A DNA stretch of 64,000 bases from Shinella sp. PSBB067 (GCF_016839145.1 NZ_CP069303.1:2666001-2730000), one strand, 5' to 3'; shown: positions 17,979 through 30,325, counted from the first letter of the stretch. The notes: generated by a model from the sequence alone, not told the origin. Made by a program: numbers and translations.

Positions 17979-18048
17979 TTGCGAATGATTTGCAATTGCG
18001 TTGACAGACTTCAAAACAGCCCTATAGTTTATTGCAACTCATTCGCAA
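17979..18048 (+). promoter_or_regulatory. sitA promoter flanked by two Mur/Fur-like operators
   Basis: A good sigma-70-type promoter, TTGACA (18001-18006), 16 bases, TATAGT (18023-18028), is bracketed by TTGCGAATGATTTGCAA (17979-17995) and TTGCAACTCATTCGCAA (18032-18048). The second is the reverse complement of the first except for one base, and each is itself an imperfect palindrome. The sequence resembles operators bound by the manganese-responsive Fur-family regulator Mur upstream of rhizobial sitABCD. Two sites over the promoter ends imply tight repression when Mn is plentiful. Confidence 0.82.
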
Positions 18049-18067
18049 AAGCAGATCAAGAAAGCCG

Positions 18068-18958
18068 ATGATCCTCCGCTCCCTTGCCGCCCTCCTCTTC
18101 AGCCTGCCGCTCCTGTCGGCCGCCCCGGCCCTTGCCCAGGAAAAGCCCAAGGTGGTGACGACCTTCACCATCATCGCCGACATCGCGGCGAATGTGGCGG
18201 GCGATGCGGCCACGGTGGAATCCATCACCAAGCCGGGCGCGGAGATCCACAACTACCAGCCGACGCCGCGCGATATCCTCAAGGCGCAGGATGCCAAGCT
18301 GGTGCTGTGGAACGGTCTCAACCTGGAACTCTGGTTCCAGAAGTTCCTCGCCAATCTCGGCGACGTGCCCAATGTCACGGTCAGCGACGGCGTCACGCCG
18401 ATGAGCATCGTGGAGGGCCCCTACGAGGGCAAGCCGAACCCGCATGCCTGGATGTCGCCGGACAATGCGCTGATCTATGTCGAGAACATCCGCAAGGCGC
18501 TCGGCACGCTCGACCCGGCCAACGCCGCGACCTACGACGCCAACGCCAAGGCCTATTCGGACAAGATCACGGCGCTCGGCGCCGAGATGAAGGCGAAGAT
18601 CGGCGCGCTGCCGGCGGAAAAGCGCTGGCTGGTCACCAGCGAGGGGGCCTTCTCCTATCTCGCCCGCGATTTCGGCCTGAAGGAACTCTTCCTCTGGCCG
18701 ATCAACGCCGACCAGCAGGGCACGCCCAGGCAGGTGAAGGCGGTGATCGACGCCGTGCGCGAGCACAATATCCATGTCGTCTTCAGCGAAAGCACCGTTT
18801 CCGCCGACCCGGCCAGGCAGGTGGCGGCAGAAACCGGCGCGACCTATGGCGGCGTCCTCTATGTGGACTCGCTGAGCGAGGCGGACGGCCCCGTGCCGAC
18901 CTACCTCGACCTCCTGCGCGTGACCTCCGAGACCATCGTGAAAGGCCTTTCGCAATGA
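18068..18958 (+). CDS. sitA: Manganese/iron ABC transporter, periplasmic binding protein
   Basis: Captures Mn2+ (possibly Fe2+) in the periplasm for SitBCD. From the ATG at 18068 the protein has 296 residues with a Sec signal peptide ([23 protein letters not shown]). The cluster A-I metal ligands are visible: H61 ([12 protein letters not shown]), H126 ([10 protein letters not shown]), E192 ([14 protein letters not shown]) and D267 ([11 protein letters not shown]). An in-frame TTG at 18032 would start inside the operator, so I reject it. First gene of a four-gene operon in which neighbouring genes overlap by 4 bases. Confidence 0.95.
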   Translation: MILRSLAALLFSLPLLSAAPALAQEKPKVVTTFTIIADIAANVAGDAATVESITKPGAEIHNYQPTPRDILKAQDAKLVLWNGLNLELWFQKFLANLGDVPNVTVSDGVTPMSIVEGPYEGKPNPHAWMSPDNALIYVENIRKALGTLDPANAATYDANAKAYSDKITALGAEMKAKIGALPAEKRWLVTSEGAFSYLARDFGLKELFLWPINADQQGTPRQVKAVIDAVREHNIHVVFSESTVSADPARQVAAETGATYGGVLYVDSLSEADGPVPTYLDLLRVTSETIVKGLSQ

Positions 18959-19815
18959 TGATGGGCGGCAAGCCGAAGACGGTCGCGGGTATTATCGCCG
19001 AGGACGTGACCGTCACCTACCGCAACGGTCTCACGGCGCTGCGCCATGCCAGCTTCTCGGTGCCGAAGGGCACGATCACCGCGCTGGTCGGCGTCAACGG
19101 CGCGGGCAAGTCCACGCTCTTCAAGGCCATCATGGGCTTCGTGCCCGTCGCCACCGGCAAGGTGACGATCCTCGGCCTTTCCGTGCGTGAGGCACTCAAG
19201 AAGAACCTCGTCGCCTATGTGCCGCAGGCCGAGGAGGTCGACTGGACCTTCCCCGTGCTCGTCGAGGACGTGGTGATGATGGGCCGCTACGGCCACATGA
19301 ACTGGCTGCGCATCCCGACGAAGCGCGACCACGAGATGGTCGACGAGGCGCTCTCGCGCGTCAACATGGCCGGCTACCGCAAGCGCCAGATCGGCGAACT
19401 CTCGGGCGGGCAGAGGAAGCGCGTCTTCCTCGCCCGGGCGCTGGCGCAGGAGGGGCAGGTGATCCTGCTCGACGAGCCCTTCACCGGGGTCGACGTCAAC
19501 ACCGAGGAACAGATCATCGAGCTGCTCGGCAAACTGCGCGATGAAGGCCGCGTCATGCTCGTCTCCACCCACAACCTCGGCAGCGTGCCCGACTTCTGCG
19601 ACCGCACGGTCTTCGTCAAGGGCACCGTCATCGCCTCCGGCCCGACGGCGGAGACCTTCACCGAGGCCAATCTGGAGCGCGCCTTCGGCGGCGTGCTGCG
19701 CCACTTCATCCTCGGCGGCCGCGATCTCCACGACGACGAGGATCGGCGCTCGATCAAGGTCATCACCGACGACGAGCGCCCCTTCGTCATATACAGTGAG
19801 GAGGAGAAGCGGTGA
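18955..19815 (+). CDS. sitB: Manganese/iron ABC transporter, ATP-binding protein
   Basis: Cytoplasmic ATPase that drives Mn2+ import. The 286 residues show the Walker A motif GVNGAGKST, the signature LSGGQRKR and the Walker B motif VILLDEPF followed by a conserved switch His in STHNL. The start overlaps the sitA stop as ATGA; three consecutive ATG codons follow, so the precise first residue is uncertain by two. Confidence 0.95.
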   Translation: MMMGGKPKTVAGIIAEDVTVTYRNGLTALRHASFSVPKGTITALVGVNGAGKSTLFKAIMGFVPVATGKVTILGLSVREALKKNLVAYVPQAEEVDWTFPVLVEDVVMMGRYGHMNWLRIPTKRDHEMVDEALSRVNMAGYRKRQIGELSGGQRKRVFLARALAQEGQVILLDEPFTGVDVNTEEQIIELLGKLRDEGRVMLVSTHNLGSVPDFCDRTVFVKGTVIASGPTAETFTEANLERAFGGVLRHFILGGRDLHDDEDRRSIKVITDDERPFVIYSEEEKR

Positions 19816-20684
19816 TCGACGCGCTGCTGGAACCCTTCACCTACGGCTACATGGTCAACGCCATGTGGGTGAGCGCGCTGGTCGGCTGCATCTGCGGCTT
19901 CCTCTCCGCCTACCTGATGCTCAAGGGCTGGTCGCTGATCGGCGATGCGCTCTCGCATTCCATCGTGCCGGGCGTTGCCGGGGCCTATATGCTGGGCCTG
20001 CCCTTCGCGGCCGGCGCCTTCCTGTCCGGCGGGCTCGCCGCCGCCGCCATGCTCTTCCTCAACCGCCAGACGCAGCTCAAGGAGGATGCGATCATCGGCA
20101 TGATCTTCTCCTCCTTCTTCGGCCTCGGCCTCTTCATGGTTTCGCTCTCGCCGACGCCGGTGAACATCCAGACCATCGTGCTCGGCAACATCCTTGCCGT
20201 GACGCGCGAGGATACGATCCAGCTCGCGATCATCGGCGCCGTCACGCTGGTCGTCCTCATCGTGAAATGGAAGGACCTGATGGTGACGTTCTTCGACGAA
20301 AACCATGCCCGCTCCATCGGCCTCAACCCGTCGGGCCTGAAGATCCTGTTCTTCACCCTTCTCAGCGCCTCGACGGTCGCGGCCATGCAGACGGTCGGCG
20401 CCTTCCTCGTCGTCGCCATGGTGGTGACGCCGGGCGCGACCGCCTATCTCCTCACCGACCGCTTCCAGCGCCTCATCGTCATCGCCGCCGCCCTCGGGGC
20501 CGGCACGAGCCTTTTCGGCGCCTACCTCTCCTATTTCCTCGACGGCGCGACCGGCGGCATCATCGTCGTCCTGCAGACGGCGATCTTCCTCCTCGCCTTC
20601 GTCTTCGCCCCCAAGCACGGCATCATCGCCGCCCGCCGCAGGGGAAGGCGGGCGCTTGAGGTCCCGGAGGCCGGCACGCCATGA
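19812..20684 (+). CDS. sitC: Manganese/iron ABC transporter, permease 1
   Basis: Inner-membrane permease of the ABC-3 family, 290 residues with about eight hydrophobic helices. [20 protein letters not shown] near 37-56 and [20 protein letters not shown] are family-typical. It overlaps sitB and sitD by 4 bases each. SitC and SitD form the heterodimeric channel. Confidence 0.94.
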   Translation: MIDALLEPFTYGYMVNAMWVSALVGCICGFLSAYLMLKGWSLIGDALSHSIVPGVAGAYMLGLPFAAGAFLSGGLAAAAMLFLNRQTQLKEDAIIGMIFSSFFGLGLFMVSLSPTPVNIQTIVLGNILAVTREDTIQLAIIGAVTLVVLIVKWKDLMVTFFDENHARSIGLNPSGLKILFFTLLSASTVAAMQTVGAFLVVAMVVTPGATAYLLTDRFQRLIVIAAALGAGTSLFGAYLSYFLDGATGGIIVVLQTAIFLLAFVFAPKHGIIAARRRGRRALEVPEAGTP

Positions 20685-21523
20685 ACGAAACGCTTGAACT
20701 CGCCCTCCTGCCCTTCCAGCTCGCCTTCATGCAGAATGCCTTCCTGGTGACGCTGATCATATCCGTGCCGATGGCGCTGCTCTCCTGCTACCTCGTGCTG
20801 AAGGGCTGGTCGCTGATGGGCGACGCGGTGTCCCATGCGGTCCTTCCCGGCGTCGTCATCGCCTATGTCCTGGGCCTGCCCTTCGCGGCCGGCGCCTTCG
20901 TCGCGGGCCTCTTCTGCGCGCTCGCCGCCGGCTATCTCAAGGACAACAGCCGGGTGAAGGAGGACACGATCCTCGGCATCGTCTTTTCCGGCATGTTCGC
21001 GCTCGGCGTCGTGCTCTATGTGAAGATCCAGCCGGACATCCACCTCGACCATATCCTCTTCGGCGACATGCTCGGCATTAGCGCCGCCGACCTCCTGGAG
21101 ACGACGGCCATCGCCAGCGCCTCGGCGGCCTTCATCCTTCTCTTCCGCAAGGACCTCCTGGTGCAGGCCTTCGACCGGCAGCACGCCTCGGCCATCGGCC
21201 TGCCGGTGAAGCTGCTGCATTACGGCCTGCTCGCCGTGCTCTCGCTCGTCGTGGTCGGCGCGCTGAAGGCGGTCGGCATCATCCTCGCGGTCGCCATGCT
21301 GGTCGCGCCCGGCGCCATCGCAGCCCTTCTCACCCGCCGCTTTCCGAGCATGCTGATGGTCGCCGTCGCTGTTGCGCTCGGCGCCTCCTTCCTCGGCATC
21401 TGGCTGAGCTTCATGATCGACAGCGCGCCGGCCCCGACCATCGTGCTGCTGATGTCCATCCTCTTCGTCTTCGCCTTCCTGCGGCGCATGCTGGAAAGCC
21501 GCAGGCCCGCGCGGGAGACCTGA
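20681..21523 (+). CDS. sitD: Manganese/iron ABC transporter, permease 2
   Basis: Second ABC-3 permease, 280 residues, similar to SitC in length and motifs (LKGWSLMGDAVSHAVLPGVV; GIILAVAMLVAPGAIAALLT). It is the last gene of the operon; no clear terminator follows in the 104 bases before the next gene. Confidence 0.94.
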   Translation: MNETLELALLPFQLAFMQNAFLVTLIISVPMALLSCYLVLKGWSLMGDAVSHAVLPGVVIAYVLGLPFAAGAFVAGLFCALAAGYLKDNSRVKEDTILGIVFSGMFALGVVLYVKIQPDIHLDHILFGDMLGISAADLLETTAIASASAAFILLFRKDLLVQAFDRQHASAIGLPVKLLHYGLLAVLSLVVVGALKAVGIILAVAMLVAPGAIAALLTRRFPSMLMVAVAVALGASFLGIWLSFMIDSAPAPTIVLLMSILFVFAFLRRMLESRRPARET

Positions 21524-21627
21524 ACGGGCCGCGCCACACTCGGTCGACAGCCGTCGGGTTTCCGTCTATCGTCCGCCGCGACCGGCCTGCTTCGGCCGCA
21601 ACGATCGACAAACGGCAACGGGACGGC

Positions 21628-22863
21628 ATGGCGCATATCGGTATCGTCGGCGGCGGCCTCATCGGCTGCGCCACAGCGCTCAATCTCATGGAACAGGGCC
21701 ACAGCGTCACGATCCTCGAGCGGGATGCAGGCGGCCTGCCGGCCTCGGTCGGCAATGCGGGCATCCTGGCGACACCCGAGATCGATCCGCTCGCCCGGCC
21801 GGACATGCTGCTGTCCGTGCCGAAATGGCTGCTCGATCCGCTCGGTCCGCTCACCGTGCGCTGGCAGGACCTGCCGGCGCTCGCGCCCTGGCTCATCCGC
21901 TTCCTTCTGTCGGCCCGCCCCGGCAAGGCGGCGGCAAGCCGCGCGGCCATGCTCTATCTCATGCGGACCGCGGAGGCCGACCATGTGCGGCTCGGCGAAT
22001 TCGCCGGCATCTCCGGCCACATCCGCGACACCGGCGCGCTGACGGTCTTCGACAGCCTTCCGGCCCGCGACAAGGCTTTCGCCCACGAGGCGGAGAACGC
22101 CGTGCTGATCGGCTGCAATGTCGAGAGCCTCGATGCGGAAGAAGCGCGCCGCCGCGTGCCGGCCCTGCAGGGCGCCTTTGCCGGCGCGATCTTCAGCGAC
22201 GGCTACAAGACCTTCGAATATCCGCTGACCTTCCTGCGCCGGCTGCAGGCTTCGCTGCGCGAGCGCGCGACGCTTCTCGACGCCACGGTCTCCTCGGTGG
22301 CGCAGGCGCAGGGCGGCATCCTCGTGCGCACGGAAGGCGGCCGGGAATTCGCCTTCGACCGGCTGGCGATCACATCGGGCGTCTGGTCGCGCCGTTTCGT
22401 CGCCGATCTCGGGCTGAAGGTGCTGCTGGAAACCGAACGCGGCTACAACACGACCTTCATGAACCCCTCGACCACGCTGGAAATGCCGGTCTTCTTCTCC
22501 GAGCACGGCTTCGTCGCCACGCCCTTCGAAAATGCCCTGCGCATCGGCGGCGCGGTGGAGCTCGCTTCGCCCGACGCGCCCGCCAACTACAAGCGCGCCG
22601 CCGCCATGCGCCGCAAGATGCGCCGCTACGTGCCCGACCTCCAGGAAGAGGGCGGCACGGAGTGGATGGGCCGGCGCCCCTCGACGCCCGATACGCTGCC
22701 GGTCATCGGTCTGCATCCCCGCGATCCGCGCATCGCCTTCGCCTTCGGCCACGGCCATCTCGGCCTGACGCTCGCGGCGACGACCGGCCGCCACGTCGCA
22801 CGCCTCCTTTCCGGCGAGGACGATGGCGCGCTCGCCCCCTTCTCCATCGCCCGATTCCAGTAG
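21628..22863 (+). CDS. FAD-dependent oxidoreductase, DadA-like (D-amino acid dehydrogenase family)
   Basis: A 411-residue DAO-family flavoprotein with an N-terminal dinucleotide fold (IGIVGGGLIGCATALNLM, 4-21) and the C-terminal family segment GRRPSTPDTLPVIG followed by FAFGHGHLGLTLAATTG. It probably oxidises a D-amino acid or cyclic imino acid and feeds electrons to the respiratory chain; the substrate cannot be read from sequence. The nucleoside hydrolase gene follows 42 bases later on the same strand, but a shared pathway is not obvious. Confidence 0.85.
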   Translation: MAHIGIVGGGLIGCATALNLMEQGHSVTILERDAGGLPASVGNAGILATPEIDPLARPDMLLSVPKWLLDPLGPLTVRWQDLPALAPWLIRFLLSARPGKAAASRAAMLYLMRTAEADHVRLGEFAGISGHIRDTGALTVFDSLPARDKAFAHEAENAVLIGCNVESLDAEEARRRVPALQGAFAGAIFSDGYKTFEYPLTFLRRLQASLRERATLLDATVSSVAQAQGGILVRTEGGREFAFDRLAITSGVWSRRFVADLGLKVLLETERGYNTTFMNPSTTLEMPVFFSEHGFVATPFENALRIGGAVELASPDAPANYKRAAAMRRKMRRYVPDLQEEGGTEWMGRRPSTPDTLPVIGLHPRDPRIAFAFGHGHLGLTLAATTGRHVARLLSGEDDGALAPFSIARFQ

Positions 22864-22905
22864 ACGCGCGATCTCGATAACAACAACAAAAGAAAGAGAC
22901 CGACC

Positions 22906-23856
22906 ATGCACAAGGTTATTTTCGACACGGATCCCGGCGTCGACGACGCCATGGCGCTGCTGTTCCTGCACAACCATCCGGAAATCGACCTCATCGGCAT
23001 CACCACCGTCTTCGGCAATGCCGCCATCGAGACGACGACGCGCAACGCGCTGTTCCTCAAGCGAGAATGGGGCATTGCCGCCCCCGTCGCCCGCGGCGAG
23101 GGCAAGACCTACAACCCGATGCGCAACCCCACCGACTGGCCGGTGATGATCCACGGCCATGACGGGCTCGGCAATATCGACGTGCCCGAGACGATCGACC
23201 TGCCCGTCGATCCGCGCCCGGCGCACCGCTTCATCATCGACACCGTGCGGGCCAATCCGGGCGAGGTGACGCTGATCGCCGTCGGCCGCATGTCGAACCT
23301 TGCCTATGCGTTGAAGGAAGACCCCGAGATCGCCGGCCTCGTGAAACAGGTCATCATCATGGGCGGCGCCTTCGACGTGCCCGGCAATATCACCCCCGCC
23401 GCCGAAGCCAATATCCACGGCGACCCGGAAGCCGCCGACGTGGTGATGACCGCGCCGTGGAAGGTCGTCGTCGTCGGCCTCGACGTGACGATGAAGACCG
23501 TGATGACCCGCAAGCGGCTTGCCGAACTCACCGCGCAGAACGGCCGGCACCTCAAGCTGCTCTCCGACATCTCGCAGTTCTACATCGACTTCTACGGCCA
23601 GCATGTGAAGGACGAGGGCATGGTGGTGCACGACAGCTGCGCCTGCATCTACCTCGTCGCGCCGGACCTCTTCACCACCCGCCCCGGCGCGATCCGCGTC
23701 GTCGCCGGCGGCATCGCCGACGGACAGACCATCCAGAAACCCGACGCCCGCAGCTTCCCGCCCGGCAACTGGGACGGCCTGCCGAGCCAGCACGCCTGCA
23801 TCGGCATCGATGCGGAGAAGGTGATGGCGCTGCTGGACGAGACGCTGGTGCGGTAA
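22906..23856 (+). CDS. Inosine-uridine preferring nucleoside hydrolase
   Basis: Hydrolyses the N-glycosidic bond of ribonucleosides to base and ribose. The 316 residues open with the calcium-binding signature FDTDPGVDDAMALLFL (5-20) and contain VIIMGGAFDVPGNITPAAEAN (nucleoside-binding loop) and VHDSCACIYLVAPDLF near 240-255, including the family's Ca-chelating Asp. Base specificity is not predictable. It has a strong AAAGAAAGAGA leader before the ATG. Confidence 0.93.
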   Translation: MHKVIFDTDPGVDDAMALLFLHNHPEIDLIGITTVFGNAAIETTTRNALFLKREWGIAAPVARGEGKTYNPMRNPTDWPVMIHGHDGLGNIDVPETIDLPVDPRPAHRFIIDTVRANPGEVTLIAVGRMSNLAYALKEDPEIAGLVKQVIIMGGAFDVPGNITPAAEANIHGDPEAADVVMTAPWKVVVVGLDVTMKTVMTRKRLAELTAQNGRHLKLLSDISQFYIDFYGQHVKDEGMVVHDSCACIYLVAPDLFTTRPGAIRVVAGGIADGQTIQKPDARSFPPGNWDGLPSQHACIGIDAEKVMALLDETLVR

Positions 23857-23867
23857 AGCGGACGTAG

Positions 23868-24024
23868 CCGCCCCTCACCTGCCTGCCGGCATCCTCTCCT
23901 TGGCTGCGGGGCGAGGAGCGCTGGAGGCACGGGTTTCCTGCCTTCATGATGGTTTGAGGAAACCGGTGCAACACCCCGTTCTTCCCGCTTGCGGGGAGAG
24001 GATGCCAGCAGGGGGACGTGGGGC
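23868..24024. repeat. RIME-like mosaic repeat with inverted ends
   Basis: The left part (GCCGGCATCCTCTCC near 23886-23899) and the right part (GGGGAGAGGATGCC near 23993-24006) are inverted versions of one another, about 150 bases apart. The right part carries the stem TTCCCGCTTGCGGGGAGA. It fills the gap between the nucleoside hydrolase and the convergent ung. Similar stems occur near 35300 and 40680. Confidence 0.6.
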
Positions 24025-24048
24025 AGCCCCTGCGGTACCCCTGCCCCG

Positions 24049-24744
24049 TCAGCCCGCCGTCGCCGGCAATTGCCAGTCGATCGGCGTGCGGCCGTGCTTG
24101 ACGAGAAATTCGTTCGCCTTGGAAAAAGGCCGCGTGCCGAAGAAGCCGTTATGCGCCGACAGCGGCGAGGGATGCGGCGAGCGCAGCACGAGATGGCGGC
24201 TCTTGTCGACGAACGCCGCCTTCTTCTGGGCATAGGAGCCCCAGAGGATGAAGACGACGGGCTTTTCCTGCTCGTTGACGGCGCGGATGACCGCATCCGT
24301 GAAGCGCTCCCAGCCGCGCCCCTGATGCGAGGCCGCGCGGCCCATCTCCACCGTCAGCACGCTGTTGAGCAGCAGCACGCCCTGCCTTGCCCAATGTTCG
24401 AGAAAACCATGGCGGGCCGGCGGAATGCCGAGGTCGTCCTGCATTTCCTTGTAGATATTGACGAGCGACGGCGGGATGCGCACGCCCGGCTGCACGGAGA
24501 AGCACAGGCCATGCGCCTGCCCCTCGCCGTGATAGGGATCCTGCCCGAGGATGACGACGCGCACCTCGTCGAGCGGCGTCAGGTCGAGCGCGCGGAAATA
24601 TTCCGCTCCCTTCGGGAAGATGCGCCGGCCCTCCTGCCTCTGCTCCAAAAGGAAGCTCTTCAGCGCGGTCATGTAGGGGCTGGAGAATTCCGCCGCGAGC
24701 GGCGCCTTCCAGCTCTCTTCGATCTTTATGTCCGTCGCTGCCAT
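24049..24744 (-). CDS. ung: Uracil-DNA glycosylase
   Basis: Removes uracil from DNA as the first step of base excision repair. From the ATG at 24744, which is preceded by AGGAGAGG, the protein has 231 residues. The catalytic water-activating motif [13 protein letters not shown] and the minor-groove loop [13 protein letters not shown] with its catalytic His are both intact. A longer open frame upstream lacks a ribosome-binding site. Confidence 0.96.
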   Translation of the reverse strand: MAATDIKIEESWKAPLAAEFSSPYMTALKSFLLEQRQEGRRIFPKGAEYFRALDLTPLDEVRVVILGQDPYHGEGQAHGLCFSVQPGVRIPPSLVNIYKEMQDDLGIPPARHGFLEHWARQGVLLLNSVLTVEMGRAASHQGRGWERFTDAVIRAVNEQEKPVVFILWGSYAQKKAAFVDKSRHLVLRSPHPSPLSAHNGFFGTRPFSKANEFLVKHGRTPIDWQLPATAG

Positions 24745-24824
24745 CGTCCTCTCCTTCGGGAGGAAGAGTTTAGCGCCGCACGGCGGAAAGGACCGGCCGA
24801 ACAACCGGTCATCCACAGCTAATC

Positions 24825-25991
24825 TCAGGCGACGCCCAGCACCGCCATGAGGCTCTTCATGCGCGCGGCGGCAAGCTCCGGCCTGTCGAGCACATTCGCC
24901 CGGTCGGCAAGGCGGAAGACATCGGCATAGTGCAGGACGCCGCGGGCGGACTGCATGCCGGCCGGCATGGTGAAATGATCCTGATGGCCGTTCAGCCAGG
25001 CGAGGAAGACGACGCCCGCCTTGTAATACTGCGTCGGCGCCTCGAAGATCTTGCGCGACAACGGCACGGTCGGTTCGATGACCGCACGGAAGGTCGCGAC
25101 ATCGCCGGCGGCAAGCGAGGCGAGCGCCTTCGACGCCTGCGGCGCGACCGCATCGAAGATGCCGAGCAGCGCATGGCTGTATTTGCGCCCGTCGCCCTCG
25201 ATCAGTTCGGCATAGTTGAAATCGTCGCCGGTGAAGCAGAGTACGCCCTCCGGCAGCCGGTCACGCAGCGCCACCTCGCAGGCATTGTCGAGCAGGGAAA
25301 TCTTGATGCCCTCGACCTTGTCGCGGTTCTCCTCGATGATCGAGAGCACCGCATCGAGCGCCGGCCCGAAGGCGTCCGAGCCCCAATAGCCTTTGAGTTG
25401 CGGATCGAACATGTCGCCGAGCCAGTGCAGCACGACCTTGTCCTTCGCCTGGCCGAGAATACGGCCATAGACCTTGCGGTAATCGTCCGGCGACTCGGCG
25501 ATGCGGGCAAGCGCCCGGCTCGCCATCATGATCGCGCGCCCGCCATGCTTCTCCACGAAGCCGACCTGCTCCTCATAGGCTCTCACGACATCGTCCAGCG
25601 AACGGGCGGCAACGGGATCGAGATGATCCGTGCCCGCGCCGCAGGCAAGGTCCGCGCCCGGCACCGTCTTCGCCTCCGCCAGCGAGCGGCGGATCAGCTC
25701 CTGCGCGCCGGCCCAGTCCAGCCCCATCCCGCGCTGCGCGGTATCCATCGCCTCGGCGATACGGAAGCCCAGCGACCAGAGGTGATGCCGGAAGGCCATC
25801 GTCCGTTCCCAGTCGACAGCCGGCGCCTCCCACGGCCGCGCATCGCGGCGCGGGTCGGAAACCACATGGGCAGCGGCATAGGCGATACGGTTGAAGCCCG
25901 GCACCGCGGCAGGGCGTTCCGTCGGCGCGCCCACGAGCCCATAGGCTTCGACGCCACCATCGGCACGCGGCAGGGAAAGGCTGATCGACAT
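24825..25991 (-). CDS. DUF993 family protein, dihydrodipicolinate-synthase-like aldolase
   Basis: A 388-residue protein of the DUF993 family, which has a TIM-barrel fold related to dihydrodipicolinate synthase. The reaction is not known; [12 protein letters not shown] (about 221-232) includes a lysine placed like the Schiff-base lysine of that superfamily. It is transcribed away from the LacI/Gfo operon at 26667, and both promoters carry the same operator, so it probably belongs to that catabolic regulon. The ATG at 25991 has GGGAGGACTCC in front of it. Confidence 0.85.
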   Translation of the reverse strand: MSISLSLPRADGGVEAYGLVGAPTERPAAVPGFNRIAYAAAHVVSDPRRDARPWEAPAVDWERTMAFRHHLWSLGFRIAEAMDTAQRGMGLDWAGAQELIRRSLAEAKTVPGADLACGAGTDHLDPVAARSLDDVVRAYEEQVGFVEKHGGRAIMMASRALARIAESPDDYRKVYGRILGQAKDKVVLHWLGDMFDPQLKGYWGSDAFGPALDAVLSIIEENRDKVEGIKISLLDNACEVALRDRLPEGVLCFTGDDFNYAELIEGDGRKYSHALLGIFDAVAPQASKALASLAAGDVATFRAVIEPTVPLSRKIFEAPTQYYKAGVVFLAWLNGHQDHFTMPAGMQSARGVLHYADVFRLADRANVLDRPELAAARMKSLMAVLGVA

Positions 25992-26021
25992 GGAGTCCTC
26001 CCGAGGGTTTTGAAGGGCAAT

Positions 26022-26042
26022 AATTTAGATCGTTCCAAATTT
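26022..26042 (-). promoter_or_regulatory. LacI-type operator in the DUF993 promoter
   Basis: AATTTAGATCGTTCCAAATTT, read on the minus strand, matches 18 of 20 aligned bases of the site at 26598. It lies 31 bases before the DUF993 start. The CG-centred palindromic core is typical of LacI-family operators. It is most simply bound by the LacI protein encoded at 26667. Confidence 0.72.
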
Positions 26043-26183
26043 CAAGAGTGATTTTGAGGGAGAATGTTCGGCGTGATGCGGCATTCGATATGCTGGGGCG
26101 GCGACCTGACGCCGCCAGTTCGATTGGATTACCCGAAGTCCGGAAGCCCCCTCCCGACAAGCGTTCAGCTCCCCAGCCCTCAA

Positions 26184-26211
26184 CTCTTACCTCTTACCTC
26201 TCACCTCTTAC
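26184..26211. repeat. Four tandem CTCTTAC heptamers
   Basis: CTCTTAC occurs at 26184, 26191 and 26205, with CTCTCAC at 26198, so the period is exactly 7. It lies in a pyrimidine-rich tract. Nothing else in the window resembles it. Confidence 0.7.
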
Positions 26212-26368
26212 CCCTCGCCCCTTCCTCTCCTCACCTTTCCAGCCATACGAGCTTCCCCGATCGCCGGTCCTATCGAGACCGCCACTCTCTCTAGCCGCCA
26301 AGAGGCCCTTCCGGCCTGGACCCGCAGCATTGGCGACGCTTCCCGCCCTCAACCTCCCGCCCCTCCGC

Positions 26369-26453
26369 CGTCATCCTCGGCCTTGAGCCGAGGATCCACC
26401 ACAGCCGGCTCTTGGATGCGGCATGGATGGCCGAGTCAAGCCCGACCATGACG
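26369..26453. repeat. Dispersed intergenic palindrome, copy 2
   Basis: CGTCATCCTCGG followed by GAGCCGAGGATCC forms a palindrome; a degenerate inverted copy (CCGAGTCAAGCCCGACCATG) completes the element at its right end. It is related to copy 1 at 741-775. Confidence 0.5.
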
Positions 26454-26596
26454 ACAGAGAGGGAGTGCCGGATGGAAGGCAAGGGTAGAGAACAGGATGA
26501 CAGGAGAAGAACGGAGAGCGAAAGCAAGTTTGGAGAGCGGAGAGGCAATCGCAGATGCGGCACGCCCACCCGTCAATCCTCCAACATCACGCTTGA

Positions 26597-28705
<2,109 letters not shown>

Positions 28706-28711
28706 ACCATC

Positions 28712-30325
28712 ATGAGCAAGCATATCACCCCGCGCCAGGCGGCGGACCTCATTCCCGACGGCGCCGTCGTCTCGGTCTCCTCCTCCTCCGGCCTCGGCTG
28801 CCCGGACCTGACGCTGAAGGCCATCGGCGAGCGCTTCGAGGAAACCGGCCACCCGCGCAACATCACGACGCTGCATCCCATCGCCGCCGGCGACATGAGC
28901 GGCATCAAGGGCATCGACTACATCGCGAAGAAGGGCCTGCTCGCCAGGGTGCTGGCCGGCTCCTACCCGTCCGGCCCGTCCTCATCGGAGCCGCCGCTGA
29001 TCTGGCAGATGATCACCGGCAACGAGATTCCGGCCTACAACATCCCCTCCGGCATCCTCTTCGACATGCACCGCGAGGCCGCCGCCAAGCGCCCCGGCGT
29101 CATCACCAAGGTCGGCCTCGACACCTTCGTGGACCCGACCCGGCAGGGCTGCGCCATGAACGACAGGGCCGCGGCCGAGCCGATCGTCGAGAAGATCGCC
29201 TTCGCCGGCGAGGAATGGCTGTATTTCAAGGCGATCGCCCCTCATATCGCCATCATCCGCGCCACCACGGCCGACGAGCGCGGCAACCTCACCTACGAGC
29301 ACGAGGGCGCCACCCTCGGCGGGCTCGACCAGGCGCTTGCCGCCCGCAACAATGGCGGCATCGTCATCGCGCAGGTCAAGCGCATGGCCAAGGAAGGCTC
29401 GCTGAAGCCGCATGACGTGCGCGTGCCGGGCGTATTGGTCGATTACATCGTGGTCGATCCCGAGCAGAAGCAGACGACGCAGACGCTCTACGACCCCGCC
29501 ATCTCCGGCGAGATCTTCCGCCCGCTCGACAGTTTCCGCGTGCCGGAATTCAACATCCAGAAGGTCATCGCACGCCGCGTGGCGCAGGAACTGGAGGCCG
29601 GCAGCGCCGTCAATCTCGGCTTCGGCATTTCCGCCAACGTGCCGCGCATCCTCATGGAAGAGGGCCTGCACGGGGCCGTCACCTGGGTGATCGAGCAGGG
29701 CGCGGTCGGCGGCGTGCCGCTGCTCGACTTCGCCTTCGGCTGCGCCTCCAATGCCGATGCCTTCATGCCCTCGCCCTACCAGTTCACCTATTTCCAGGGC
29801 GCGGGCTTCGATGCCTCGCTGCTCTCCTTCCTGGAGATCGGCAGGGACGGTTCGGTCAACGTCTCGAAGCTCTCCTTCCGCCCGCATGTGACGGCCGGCT
29901 GCGGCGGCTTCGTCGATATCACGGCGCGGGCCAAGAAGGTCGTCTTCTCCGGCATGTTCAATGCCGGCGCAAAGCTCGCCGTCGCGGACGGCAAGCTCGT
30001 CATCGAGAAGGAAGGCAAACTGAAGAAGCTGGTCGACGAGGTCGAGCACGTCACTTTCTCCGGTCCGCGGGCCGTGGCGCAGGGGCAGGACATCACCTAC
30101 GTCACCGAGCGCTGCGTGATGAAGCTGACGCCCGAGGGCCTCATGCTGAACGAGATCGCGCCGGGCGTCGATCTCCAGGCGCATATCCTCGACCAGTCGG
30201 AATTCGCGCTGATCGTCTCGCCGGACCTCAAGGTGATGGATGCGGCCCTCTTCACCGATGCGCCCATTGGCCTGACGCTGCCCGAAAAGGCGCCGCGCCG
30301 GCTTGCGGAGACGCACCATGGCTGA
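28712..30325 (+). CDS. Family I CoA-transferase (acyl-CoA:acetate/3-ketoacid CoA-transferase type)
   Basis: A 537-residue enzyme with alpha and beta halves fused, as in propionate CoA-transferase and YdiF. The likely catalytic glutamate is E328 in WVIEQGAVGG, the E-x-G motif to which CoA is transferred. An early GLGCPDLTLKAI segment and C-terminal PGVDLQAHILDQSEF fit the family. It probably activates a short carboxylic or 3-keto acid made by the neighbouring enzymes. Its last 8 bases overlap the enoyl-CoA hydratase gene. Confidence 0.88.
   Translation: MSKHITPRQAADLIPDGAVVSVSSSSGLGCPDLTLKAIGERFEETGHPRNITTLHPIAAGDMSGIKGIDYIAKKGLLARVLAGSYPSGPSSSEPPLIWQMITGNEIPAYNIPSGILFDMHREAAAKRPGVITKVGLDTFVDPTRQGCAMNDRAAAEPIVEKIAFAGEEWLYFKAIAPHIAIIRATTADERGNLTYEHEGATLGGLDQALAARNNGGIVIAQVKRMAKEGSLKPHDVRVPGVLVDYIVVDPEQKQTTQTLYDPAISGEIFRPLDSFRVPEFNIQKVIARRVAQELEAGSAVNLGFGISANVPRILMEEGLHGAVTWVIEQGAVGGVPLLDFAFGCASNADAFMPSPYQFTYFQGAGFDASLLSFLEIGRDGSVNVSKLSFRPHVTAGCGGFVDITARAKKVVFSGMFNAGAKLAVADGKLVIEKEGKLKKLVDEVEHVTFSGPRAVAQGQDITYVTERCVMKLTPEGLMLNEIAPGVDLQAHILDQSEFALIVSPDLKVMDAALFTDAPIGLTLPEKAPRRLAETHHG

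Larger units (their letters stand above)
26043..26590. other. Gene-free stretch between DUF993 and lacI
   Basis: About 550 bases without a convincing gene. It holds four tandem CTCTTAC-like heptamers at 26184-26211 (the third is CTCTCAC) in a pyrimidine-rich tract, and a dispersed palindrome near 26369-26453. Short open frames run through it but have odd composition and no ribosome-binding site. Confidence 0.6.

Noticed and set aside
21220..23793. 857-codon minus-strand open frame
   Set aside because: Opposite sitD, the flavoprotein and the nucleoside hydrolase, all of which have intact family motifs.
26064..26569. Possible small genes in the DUF993-lacI gap
   Set aside because: The frames have no ribosome-binding site, pass through repeats and have translations dominated by Pro, Ser and Leu.
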